DNA from: Parascedosporium putredinis
Taxonomy: Eukaryota; Ascomycota; Sordariomycetes; Microascales; Microascaceae
Reading direction: 5' to 3'
NCBI GenBank assembly: GCA_949357655.1
Contig: CASHTG010000012.1
Span: forward strand, 1,054,001 to 1,118,000
Length of the DNA: 64,000 nt
The position numbers and the translations under genes were made by a program. This document shows positions 12,094-23,807 of this stretch, piece after piece. The notes beneath the pieces are model-generated. The model was not told where the DNA came from. It worked only from the letters and a program-made list of their open reading frames with translations, and made no database searches. Positions within the stretch are counted from its first letter, which is position 1; every line of letters starts with the position of its first letter.

Positions 12094-12594
12094 GTTTCCG
12101 GTCGCGTTACCAGTATGAGGAAAAGAAACAAGCCAGAGATGTCGTCCAAGTTGTCAGATGCGTGTGTAGTATGAGATGGGCAGTCGAGGCCGGTGGGCGC
12201 CAAAATTCGTGGGTGTCGTGAGTGTCTTAAAAGAGGGATGTTTGGGGGAACTCTCGGGGGATAGAACAACTGTACTGCTCCAAGGTAGTAAGGTGGCTCG
12301 AGATGTGTGAACAGGGAGCTGGGGAAAGTGGGGCTGGGCGGTGAGACCTCTGGCTATGGGGCCTCGTGGGTGGGGCTTATCGATAAGGAAATTTTAAGAG
12401 CTTTTCTGGTGATTGATGGAGCGAGGAGCGTCAAGGGAAGGAAAAAAAAAAAACCACGGACCGACAGCGACTTCATTTTCTAACCCCCACTCTTGTTTCT
12501 GCCCCAGATTGACTCGAGGAGCATTCACAAGAAAAGTCTGCCTCGACGTCAACTCCACGCCAGACTTGCCCTCAACGCGAACCACTTTACCACG
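12094..12594. promoter_or_regulatory. Bidirectional upstream region, J-protein / DBP10
   Basis: These 501 bases separate two divergent start codons and must hold both promoters. An A run lies at 12440-12452. No canonical TATA box stands out. Confidence 0.45.
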
Positions 12595-15504
12595 ATGACG
12601 CGGCGAGCGGTTTCTCCAGCGCTCTCGGAGAACGAGGTAGATATCGCGGGGGCCCTGTTCGCAGACGACGACGACTCGGCCAAGCTTGGTGGTGCGACCA
12701 GCCAGGATGGTTTTAGCTTTGACGCGGATGGCATCTTCAACGCTGGCGGAGATGGGTCGGACGACGATGAGGCCTTCATCGCTCTACAGCAGGCGGCGTC
12801 CTTTCGGAAGGGCTCGAACATCAAGGGAAAATCGGTGAAGAAGGGTGGTGGCTTTCAGGCCATGGGTACGTTTTCATGCCCTTCACTCTTAGTTTCTTCC
12901 TTTTCTTCTTTTCCCACCTCGTCTTTCCTTCTTCCATTACCTTTTTCACGTCTTTGCTTTCCAGTCACTTGGCCAGTTCTAGGGTCGGAGGTCTATATTA
13001 ACATGGAATTGGCCTCTAGGTCTTAACGGCAATATTCTACGTGCCATTGCGAGGAAAGGCTTCACCGTTCCAACCCCGATTCAGCGCAAGACGATACCTC
13101 TCATTCTATCCCGAAAAGATGTAGTGGGCATGGCAAGGACCGGATCCGGAAAGACGGCGGCATTCGTAATCCCCATGATTGAAAGGCTAAAGTCTCACAG
13201 CGTCCAGGTGGGCGCCCGTGCCATCATCATGTCGCCCTCGCGAGAGCTGGCGATTCAGACCCTGAAAGTCGTCAAGGAACTAGGCCGAGGAACCGATCTT
13301 AAGACAGTCCTCCTTGTTGGTGGCGATAGTTTGGAGGAGCAGTTTGGGCTCATGACCACGAACCCTGACATCGTAATCGCTACCCCTGGGCGATTTCTTC
13401 ACCTAAAGGTCGAGATGGGATTGGATCTCTCCTCGGTCAAGTACGTTGTGTTCGATGAGGCCGATCGACTTTTCGAAATGGGTTTTGCTACCCAGCTCAC
13501 TGAAATTCTTCACGCGCTGCCCCCATCACGCCAAACCCTCCTCTTCTCCGCAACCCTTCCCGCCTCCTTGGTCGAATTCGCAAACGCCGGACTTCAGGAT
13601 CCCGAGCTCGTGCGTCTCGATGCCGAAACCAAAATTTCTCCCGATCTTCACAACGCCTTTTTCACTATCAAGGCTGCGGATAAGGAGGGCGCCCTCCTAT
13701 ACGTCCTGCACGACGTCATCAAGATGCCGCTGGGCCTTCCCGAAGGCGTCAAGGGCTTCGATATGGGACCTTCAAAGAAGCGGAAGCGGAGCGACCAGGG
13801 CGGCTCGGGTAAGCCCACCGAGCACTCTACTATCGTTTTCGCAGCCACAAAACATCGTGTCGAGTACCTCGCGAATCTTCTTGAGTACGCTGGGTTCGCT
13901 GTGTCCTTTGTCTTCGGATCCCTAGACCAAGAGGCCCGAAGGATCCAGGTCGAAGATTTCCGCCGTGGCCGGACCAACGTCCTCGTGGTGACGGATGTTG
14001 CCGCTCGTGGTATTGATATCCCAGTCCTCCAAAACGTTATCAACTACGACTTCCCTCCCCAGCCCAAGGTTTTCGTCCATCGCGTAGGCCGTACAGCTCG
14101 TGCCGGCCAACAGGGCTGGAGCTACAGCCTTGTTCGGGATGTAGACGCACCTTACCTTGTCGACCTACAACTTTTCCTAGGTCGAAAGCTTGTCGTGGGT
14201 CCGGATCCCAACGCGTCCTTTACTCAAGACATTGTGGTTGGTGGCCTTCCCCGAACCGAGATGGGAGACCACGTTGAGTGGCTCAACAAGACTTTGCATG
14301 AAAGTACCGACATGACGGCCATTCGCCGCGTCGCCGACAAAGCCGAGCGCCTTTACATGAAGACGAGGAACTCGGCCGCGAGCGAGAGCGCGAAGCGGGC
14401 CCGCGAGCTTGTGGCCTCCAAGGAATGGTCTCAGCTCAACATGAAATTCGGAATCCGGCCCGATGAGCAGGCATATACCAAGATGCTCGCCTCCATCGGC
14501 TCCTTCAAGCCGTCCGAAACCATTTTTGAGATTGGCAGAGGGGCCAAATCTGCTAATAACGAGGCTGCAGAGGTTATGCGTCTCATGAGGAAGAGGGCTG
14601 GCCCTCGAAGGACGAAGAAGCAAAATCAGGACGCCGACGCAGACGACGACGATGACGAAATGGATCTAGGGGATGCTGATGAGGCTGGTCTAGACGCATT
14701 AGCAGACGGCCTGAACGTAGATGGTGGTGACGAGGATGCTGGCGATGACGACGACGACGAGTTAGCCGCGGCCAGGGCGGGATACCACTCTTCCGACGAC
14801 TCCGAGGACGACTTGGAAGTCGAGATTTCCACTTCAAGCAGGCCAAGAAGTCCCGCACCTCCTTCCAAGACCCAGAAATCTTCATGACCTACCAACCCCG
14901 CTCGACCAACGTGGACGCTGAGCGCCACTATGGCGTCCACGCCGGCAGCAACTTCGTCCTCGCTGCCCGCGACGCCGCGATGGACCTGACCAACGACGAG
15001 ACGGCCAAGTCCTTTGGTGTGCCCTCCCGCCGCGGCATGATGCGCTGGGACAAAGAGCAAAAAGTACGTGTCCCGCGTCAACGACGCGGACGGTTCCAAG
15101 GGCTCCCGCATGATTGTCGGCGAGAGCGGCGTCAAGATCGCCGCCAGTTTCCAGAGCGGCCGCTTCGAGCGCTGGAAAAAGGCCCGCCGCCTCGGCGGCA
15201 TGCCCCGCGTCGGCGAGGCCGAGAAGTCAATCTCGTACGCGGCGGACCCCAGGAGGCCACCGGCGGCGGCGGCCGGCGCTTCAAGCACACCCAGGAAAAG
15301 GCACCCAAGGAGGCCGACAAATACCGCGACGACTACAAGGTGCGCAAGAAGCGCGTCGACGAGGCGCGCGAGAAGAGGGTCGGCAGGTTCAAGGATGGCG
15401 AGGGCAGCAAGCGCGAGATCAAGGGCCTCGATGGCATCAGGAAAGCAAGGAAGGAGAAGGAGAAGAAGCAGCAGAAGAATGCCAGGCCTTCCAAGAGGAG
15501 ATAG
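12595..15504 (+). CDS. DBP10: ATP-dependent RNA helicase Dbp10 (DEAD-box, 60S biogenesis)
   Basis: Dbp10 is a nucleolar DEAD-box helicase needed for 27S pre-rRNA processing in large-subunit assembly. After an acidic N terminus and one intron (12866-13019), the helicase core shows the Q motif (GFTVPTPIQRKTIPL), Walker A ARTGSGKT, PSRELA, TPGR, the DEAD box (VVFDEADRLFEMGF), SAT (LLFSATLPASL), VTDVAARGID and HRVGRTARAG. The C-terminal part has the Dbp10 domain (FMTYQPRSTNVDAERHYGVH), an acidic stretch and a Lys/Arg-rich tail ending NARPSKRR. The frame breaks near 14823, 15062 and 15228 and is restored by single bases: FHFKQAKKSR, then KKYVSRVNDADGSKG, then the KHTQEKAPKEADKYRDD tail. The rebuilt length is about 918 residues, as expected. 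The start ATG at 12595 gives MTRRAVSPALSENEVDIAG. Confidence 0.93.
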
Positions 15505-16455
15505 GTGCCCGCTGGAGTTTATTAGTACAACACTACCTCGGGATCATTTTGAATATATCTCTGGATGGATGAAAAACTACCCTTTACGTTTCTTGCCTTT
15601 GTAGAATCGCGCTACTTTTCTACAGCACTCTTTCCTCCCACCGATGTGCCGATTCTGGTGAGCAGCAAAATCCCCCACCTACAAGAGACGGACAGCGTAA
15701 ACAGCACGGGTTCATGTGAGAATCAAGATTCAACAAGGCTTGTTTCTACGTGGAACTATATATATATGCATCTCTATGAATACCGTTATGGAACCCCACA
15801 AAGTGAAAGCTCAATGTCCGCCCATTCCCCGCCCTCTATCTCTCATACGCCAATTCATATCGCTCAGGGATCAAGAAAAATAACAAGACAGATGGCAGGG
15901 TAAGGTCAATGACTAGACAATAAAAGACGACAGAGAAACCAAGACAAGAAAAAAAGACAAGGCGGAAACCGTACCCAAAATGCACGCAGAAACAAGACGT
16001 GAGAGAACAAGTTGTATGAGCAAGGCTATTCTCATTCTGTCGCCTCTCGCTAATCAGGGAGGCGTGCATTACTTTGCAAAAGGTCCAAGACCTCTAAGAG
16101 ACAGGACAGCCTTCGCGTTCGTGGGGTTGGCATACATGAGAGAAATGCAGACAGGGCTAGGTGGTATCGTCCATATCTTAGAAGGAAACAAAAGAAACAA
16201 AAAGGAGGGAAAAAAAAAAAGAGAGAGCTCTAAAACAGGGAGAAACGAGATGCATGGGTATCAATCAATCAATCGATGATCTTTCGTGGTGGTATAAACT
16301 CAAGAAAAAGGGTATGGTATTACATTGCGACTGGCGAAGGCGAAAATTCCGATTCCAGGGCGGCGGTACTGGGGTCGATAGGATCGGTGGTAACGTAGCA
16401 AGGCCCGAAAGATCCAAGAGATACCCGTTTCTGTAAACAAGGGCCACTCTTCAGT
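15505..16455. other. Convergent 3' flanks, DBP10 / LST4
   Basis: This 951-base tail-to-tail region is AT-richer than the genes. It has an A run at 16210-16220 and tandem TCAA at 16260-16273. No open frame has recognisable content. Confidence 0.5.
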
Positions 16456-19400
16456 CTACTCGCTTGCCAAGTCCAAGCTGTCTAGCCAGTCTCTAATAGC
16501 GAGACGGATAGCGCTCTGCTCCCCGGAGGGGCTGGCGTTCGCATCCTCGCCTCGCCTCACCACGACATCTTGGATCAAGTCAGCGAGTGCGGACAAAATG
16601 ACTGTCCGGCATTCGTTCCTCGGGACTTCAGGCATAGCAAGAGCTGTTTGAGGCGCATCGTCCCCGACAGCCTCTTCCGGCGGAGGCGACGAGGTGCTGA
16701 GACGACGCCGACCATCCCCACGCCGCGCCTTGCTATTGGAGCGCGACGAGTTAGAGGACAGGGCTTTTCCATTGTCACCAATGTGGGCAATGACGCGCTC
16801 AACGGCATCGGCAAGGCGTTCATCGACGTTAGAAATTTCATCCTGAATGAACTCCTCCTTCAGCGTTGCTTCGTAAGGCAGGATGGAAGGGGTCAAGAGC
16901 ACGCCGCCATACACCCCTCCCCCAGTTCCTGAGCGAGAGCCGGCGGTCTTGTCAATCCATTGTCTAGGCTTCATCAACCGCCGATATCGAATCCTAAAGA
17001 CTTTTCCGGTAGTCATGTCCGCGATGACCGCGCTGCTGATGTCGACCCAACGGTGGGAAGTATCATCCTTGGAGCTTGGCAAGACTGGCGGTGATGGTTC
17101 CGCTTGTAGGGACGCCTTGACCTCTTTGAGCAGGTCGCGCTGAGGGGGATTGCTTGGAGAACAAAATCAGGATGGTACGCCTGCAGCCAGCCTGCGCTGT
17201 TCAGGGGCATGTCGCCTTCCAGTGCGAGACGACACGCCTGCTCAAAAGTATCCGTCGCATTTCCCAGGACAGGTGTTGAAAGGTAACCGCTACTCGACGG
17301 CGAGCTAACAGCCGTATCGAATGAATGAGGGTTCATGAGAAAGTCAGGGAACGGGACGTCTACATCAACGATACCATCCTCACGATTAACGGTAGTCTTC
17401 ACTCGGGACTCAAAGCTCGCCCCGGGCTCCGGCCATCTGCGGCCTTGCGCCAACGCTTCAGAGCCGTCGCTTCGATCCTGTTGGGGGACACGCGGTGTTT
17501 CAGGCTCGTTTCCTCTAGGCATCTGGCCATCGTCCAGACTCGGATCTGGGAGGGAAAGTTCCTGCGCCATCTCGGCCACAGATTTTGTTCTGCTAGATCG
17601 ATCGATTCCTGCTTGTGTTGGCTTGGTGGGCGATGGGAGGTACCCGGGGCTCAAGGGAGGCTGGAACCCATCGCCAGGCGTATTAGTCGAGTCCCTTCTT
17701 CGGGTGCCACTCCAGAGCCCGCTAATGACGCTGCCCCATCTGGAACCTTGATTTCGGGATTCGTTGCTCATCGTGCTGGCTTGGCCGATACTATCCCCCT
17801 TTGTAGCGAGCGCCGAAGATCTTCGGCGGCAACGCTACTACTACTTCCAGGTCGAGCACTTCTTCGACTATCCGCTCGATGGACAGTCGAGAAATGAGGA
17901 ACTGTGCTATCTGGGGATATAGTTGTGGTTGCCGCAGCCACACTCTTTCTACTCCCAGGTTCTCCGTAGTGCATCGACAGATTTGTCGTGCGGATTGACA
18001 CCGCATCAGAGCCGCGTCGCTCGTGTCTGTTCGGCCCGTCCATGCTCAAGTGGGCGAGTTGGGTAGGTATAGATGCGCGTGTACTCTGACTTACGGTTCT
18101 CGAATGGGACGCTCGCCTCGGACCCGTCCGGCGAGTCATCTTCCGGCGAAGAGACTCTTCGCGCACGAGGGGACAATCACGGAAGGGGGTGACTGCGATA
18201 ATGGCCCAAAGGAGGTGGACGTGCTGGGCCGATGAGGATGAATGGTGGGGACGGATTGATGCGCAGGTAAGAACGCAGAAAGGAGAAAGACAAACCGCCG
18301 TGCAGCCATCTTATCCTCTGAAACGATGATGGTGCGAGATGTGACTGCCAAATCCTCTTCGCCACCACTCCTTTGCTGCTGCAGGTATTTCTTCCGGCAC
18401 CACGCTGGACTGAGTGCCTGGAGCCAGTCCGCGTGGTTCGCGAGGAATCCCGTCAAAGAAGTGAGGAGGAAGTGTTGGTCTGGAGAGTCGGAGCCACGGG
18501 AGGCTAACCTCGCCTCGTCTCTCCAGATTCCCCAGCGGCCTTGGCCTGTGACGACTCTGGCTGCTTTAAGCCCACTGACGATACGAATCCTAGAGACTTG
18601 GGTATGGTGTTGAATCACTTGATCTTGAGATAAAGCGTTGGGGGCAGTGCAATGATTTTTGCGTTTGTCTTAGGTGGCTTGGCCAGGTCCTCGGGTCTTT
18701 TCGAAGGGAGAGACGGTCGCCTGGTGACGGGGTGCGAGCCAGTTGGAAGCGTTGCCGAAGGTCCCCGATCGGCTTGCTTCAATAATGTCCCCAGGGTGGT
18801 GGCAGTGACCGACTGGAGATGGGTAAGGGTTCTCATGATTATGTCCCAATGTTGGGTGATGGAGTCCATGGGATCCTCTCCATCAAAGGGAAGAGATGAA
18901 TCCATCGAATCATGCCCAGAGCCAACCATAGTCCATCCCGAACGTCTTGTGGAATTGTACGACGACGGAAAGGACTCTTGGTCGGTGAAGGAGCTGGCTC
19001 CCCGGAAGAGGGACTTGGCCGCCGAAGCAGTGGGCAACTGTACGACAAGGACGACAGCATACATAGGGGTCCTCTTGGGCCTTGGCTGAACCGGCTTTCT
19101 TCGCGGAGAAGTGCCACCTGCCGACTGCTCGCCTTCGTCTTTGGGCCCGGTATCCTCCTCATCCGATGGGAAGACTACCGGGAACAATCTCGTGATGAGG
19201 ATTTTCTTTCGCTCGGGAGGACGGTAGGCTAGCTGCGAGGTAGCGAAGGAGGCGGATGTATGAGTAGGTGACATGATCTCCGAGGAATATGATTGCGCTA
19301 GTCTGCTTGATCTCATGCTTGCGCGGCCGATGGAGCCACGGCCGTCAATGACGGATGATGCCGAATAGTCCGCATAGCGCGACTCAGTAGGGACAACATG

Positions 19401-20035
19401 CACCTTTGTCGAAGTGCCTTTGTAGGCCATGAGCTCAGAGCTGCCAAATATGCAGCTAGTGAAGGTCGCGAGCTCTTCCCGGTACTCCCGGCTCGCGCGC
19501 TGTCCATCGGTTTCCGCGAACGAGTGAGTACGGCTAAGGTAGTCCCCCGACGGTCAAACGCACCCTGGCGCAGGTGGGGGTTGTCAGGCTGGATGATTAA
19601 AGGGCGCGAGGTCTGGCCGATGCTTGACTTCCTCGGCGAGGTGGGTGTCCTTCGAGGATCAGTCACAGCAGCTGAGGGAGGGACAGGTACGACGGGGCTA
19701 GGGTGGCTATCGAAGAGGAGGGAAGCGTTGGATGAGCCGAGGGCATCCTGCATTATTAGAACCCGTACATCGCGCGCTTCGAGGTCAAGTTCTCCTGTAT
19801 AGTCAAAGGCATTCGTCATCGAAGCCACCGGAAGCGACGGGGTCGTCGACAGAGGGAAAACTTGGTCATTTCGATGGAGGTAAAGGGAGTGGGCGTCCGG
19901 AAAGAGAAGGCTGCGGGTATGGATATCCTCCTGGACAGAGTCCAAGCCGGCCACAGGTCTCGTTGGATACGCCATATGGGGTTCCTGGTCATTCGCAGAA
20001 GCGCCAGAACCGATACTAAAGAGTTTCCCCAGCAT
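16456..20035 (-). CDS. LST4: Lst4/FNIP family protein (folliculin-interacting), TORC1 regulator
   Basis: Lst4 pairs with Lst7 (folliculin) at the vacuole. The pair is a GTPase-activating complex for the Rag GTPase Gtr2 and promotes TORC1 activity after amino-acid refeeding. The start at 20035 gives MLGKLFSIGSG. The N-terminal longin/FNIP region shows LEARDVRVLIMQDALG (residues 86-100) and LLFDSHP, then IFGSSELMAYKGTSTKVHVV, the family hallmark. The DENN-like part contains ERKKILITRLFPVVFP, NHADWLQALSPAWCR and TIIVSEDKMAARRFVFLLS. The C-terminal part has GSRWGSVISGLWSG and ends RLAIRDWLDSLDLASE. I see no intron. Frame breaks near 19505, 18620, 18150 and 17143 separate segments that are otherwise colinear with the family; the last is fixed by one C, giving IPPQRDLLKEVKA. 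The rebuilt length is about 1190 residues. Confidence 0.88.
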
Positions 20036-21263
20036 ACTTACTTGAGCAGGGAAGGGCCCATTCTCGGGCCGCGAGAGAGTTTTGCTGATGAGATTTTGGG
20101 GGAGGGGACGAAGGGTGAGAGAGAGGGTCAGTCTCGCAAAGTGTTCCAGCACGTTGGCACCCTCAAGGATAGGCTCGGTCACGCGACGACATAGTTTCCG
20201 AGTTCGATGGCATGGGCAACGGTATCTGGTAGATCTGGAGCGTTGAGGAGCGGAACCAGAAGGAAGTGCCGGCAGCGAGCAAGCCAGGAAGATGGGCAAC
20301 GCTGAGGGAAAGAAAATATGACACCGGGGCGGAGGGGTGAATGAGAACACACCAGAGAGTGAGAGGAGGAAAAGGGTTCCGGCCAGGCACCAGTCCAGAG
20401 ATGAGGTCGACAATCCAGTCAAGAAAGGCAAACGGGAAAAGAGGCCCGGAGAAGGGAATGGGCAGAATGGGATGATAAACGAGCGTTTGGACCCGTGCGT
20501 GAGAGCAAAGGTGTGGTTCTGTCGCAAGTTAGCGAGCAGGGACCGCTCAAATCTGCCGGGGGCTGAGAGCAGGTCGAGGTCGGTCACTGGAGCAGAGTGC
20601 AAGGCTTCGCTCGCGGTTTCAAAGGTCGCGGGTGAACCGTCAATGGGGGTTTTGTGATCCGACTTGTGTGTGGCGAGGAGGCAAGGCGTGGAGCGCAAGG
20701 TTAACCGTGGTAAGAGGAGAAGTGGGAAGGACGGCTTAGGTTGCGATGATCAGGAATTACGGCTTTGGCCTCATCAGAGGCTGTTGCCCAATGAACTGCC
20801 CCTTCCGATCCAGCTTCTCGCCAAAGGGCCTGTCCGGCGCGACGAGTTACCGGCGGGATAAAAATAAAACCTTGATACGATCGCGAATCGAAACCGAAAG
20901 GAGTAGAAGGGCGGGGGGAGAAATGGGCTTGCAGCACGAGATAAGCACACTTGGTGCGACGCTGAGCAATGTCGGCGCGACGATATCGCGACCAGTCAAG
21001 AAGTACGGCGGGCGGTGGAGGCTTCTGAGGGCCACGACGGCTTGACTGGGGGGGCGGCGGATGAATATCAGATGTAAACCATTTAAAGCGAGTGCCTGGC
21101 TGTCGGCACTGGGGGTTGGCAGTCCTGATGTAATAAAAAGACTAAGCGGGCGTGAGTTACGAGTGGTCCAGATCGCTGGGTCGGGGCAGGTTCTCAACAG
21201 CAAATGGGTCCAGAGACAGCCGACAACCAGCCACAAAATGGAGCGAAGGACTCAGTCTGTGGT

Positions 21264-21297
21264 GGAAGGATCAATTTGATCCATCAATGTCAATTGA
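21264..21297. repeat. GATCAATT / TTGATCC motif cluster
   Basis: The stretch contains GGATCAATTTGATCCATCAA followed closely by CAATTGAC, an imperfect palindromic arrangement of GGATCAA and TTGATCC. The same vocabulary recurs in the second gene-poor region, notably near 57095-57127. Its meaning is unknown. Confidence 0.45.
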
Positions 21298-23781
21298 CTG
21301 ATTTGGGGAGGGTACCAGCGCTGGTACTAGTACTGTGGATGGAAGATTTGAGGTGTGCAAGATCAGTGCAGGTGCAGGTCACTGCAATGCAGTGCCAGAC
21401 CAGGCCAGGGGAGGGGAAGGGGCGAAGGGGCGAAGGCGTGAAGGGGATGTGCCCAGCCAAGGGGGCGTGTACAAAGTTTGGCACAGGAGGGGCAAGTTTA
21501 GAGGGGGTTTCGGGGGTTTCTCCGGGGCTTCCATTTCCTTTGGACGCAGCCCGGAATTGACGTGAAGAATTAATAATTCGACGGCGATCAAGGCCACCAG
21601 ATCCTCGTTCTGGGGAACGAGGGACGTCAGGACAAGGCAAATGACAACATTGGGCCCCGTTGAATGCGACGGCATCAATCGCCACTTGGATCGAGCTTCT
21701 GGAATACCTGTCCTGGACTTCCAACCAACCTTGAAGCTACCCTGGCCTCTGAAGGAAGCTTCGGCCCAGAATTTGTCACGCAAAGCGAGAAGCTACCAAA
21801 CTGAACCCTTGCGCCTCAGAGGGCCTCGCTCCCTTGCCTCGCGTGGGTGGGTGACGACAACCCGAAGCCCTGAGTGAGGTGGTGAGAGGCACCAGCCTCC
21901 GCTAATGTATCTACCAACACTCATAGTGTAGGAATTCGGACGCAAGGAGGGACCAAGAGAAGGCCCAGGGTTCCGCCCTTCATCTCAAAGAAGAAGCCTA
22001 CCCGGCAAGGTATCACCAGCTAGCATTATTCTGTCCTCATCCATGATGCTATTATCCCCCTGCTTGGACTTGGAGTTGCACTGAACTTCCACAGCCAGGA
22101 GGGATGGCCCTGGACCAAGCCGAGTACAGTGCTGCCACCAAGAACCACAGTTTTCAATTTTCTGCAAGCCCCGGTGATGTGAATTACGAACCCATGACAC
22201 CCACGCAATCCCTTAACTTCCCCGCCAGTTGCTTTTCCAGAAGCCGCTCGACCTTTTGTTTGATCCACGCTTCTTTATGGCCACTCAACAAGATGAGGGT
22301 GAGCTGCGAGCTGCGAGCTGCGTCCAATTCTCGGATCAAAGAAGATGGCTGGAGGAGGTTGTTTTGGTCTTGCTAGCGCTTCTCGATGGGAGTACCGGCA
22401 GCTGAGAAAAAGCTAAGTGGATCTGGATGCGAATACGCACGCTAATCAAGACACCAAGGGAAAAGGACCCACCAATATAGCCAGCAACAGTACATGGGGA
22501 CCACGCGCACAATGAAGCGAGCATACTTGGAGGTGGGGAAAGTGCTTCGCTTCGTGGTAATTCCCCTTTGAGGGAGGGGAAATGGCCACCCAGTTGTCGA
22601 TTAGGTCCTTTCTCTTTGGAGAAGCAAAGCAGCACACTCCAAGCTCAGGGCGAAGCAAATGTCGAGGACACTAATAGTAAATGTAGGGAACTCGCCAGCC
22701 CATACGGGATGGGGTAAGAAGCCATCGCGATGTTACGGCAGGGGTGAGTGAATGTGAATGGTTAGTTTTATTACAATTTATCTTTGCTCTACCCTTCTCA
22801 ACGAATTCTCTTATTACTCGAAGCCCAGCTCGGCCACGCTCGAACTGGGAGGGCCGATCTCGACCAAAACGGCTATAGGCAGGCATTTTGACGGTTTAAA
22901 TCCAATGGTAACGAATGATAGAACGGCTGTGCTGGGCATTTGAGCCTCACATGGTTCCCATATCATCTCGATCATATCCCAGTGGGGCTCCAGTCGTCGT
23001 CAAGTTGATGAGACTAGCGTGCATGGATTCGAGGGAGCCGGGGCTCCTGTTCAGTCATAAAATAGGTCACGCTGCCGAGCTCAGTCAACCAGCATCAACA
23101 CCAAGCCAGTCCTGTGCAAGAACCACCCACCACCTCAAATTCTTCGAAGGAGCGCACTCGTGGAACGGCGAGCGGTGAAGTTGCTGGCCATCGGGAAACC
23201 CCGAGATGCGTATACAGAGTTTGCCAAGGGCAAGTTCTGCCGTCGTCTTTGCTCTCACCGCGGCGGCTGGATCCAAAATGCCACGATGGGCTCGCTCGCG
23301 GCGAGGTCAAGATGGCCGGCGCAGCTCCCGCGCGTCATGGACTAGCGGTGACCAGCACGTTCCCTGTCCACAACCCAAGCCCACCCAATTTGTGGGTTGT
23401 GGTGGTTTGTGGTTTGTGGGCGTGGGACAGGAGTATGAAAATCCAGGAGCTCCCCACTTGCATCCAGGGAATCAGCCACTGCTCAAGGTCCGCTTCTGCT
23501 CATTAGCGCCTCCACTTACTCGCTCAAGCCCTATACCCCGTCCCAGACCAAATCAATTCTCAATTCAAGTTTGGCGTACGAAGTAGATTCAAGGACTTCA
23601 TTCTTTACACGGTTTTCACACACCGACTCCGGAGGGTCCTAGAGAGGGGGCGTCGTTGTGCAGGGGAAATGTCCGTCAACCTTACAGAAAGCACACCTCT
23701 TCTTCACCCAGGGCCTGCTCATTTTGATCAGGAAAGACCGGAGAAGAGGGGAGGGATGCTGAGGCATCTATATCTACATCC

Positions 23782-23807
23782 ATATATATATATATATATA
23801 TATATAT
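23782..23807. repeat. AT dinucleotide microsatellite
   Basis: About 13 tandem AT units lie in the gene-poor region; the length is probably variable. Confidence 0.85.

Noticed and set aside
19313..20698. LST4 starting from the top of its long frame at 20698
   Set aside because: The 220 codons before MLGKLFSIGSG are low-complexity, antisense-open and unlike the family. The ATG at 20035 gives the conserved FNIP/Lst4 start.
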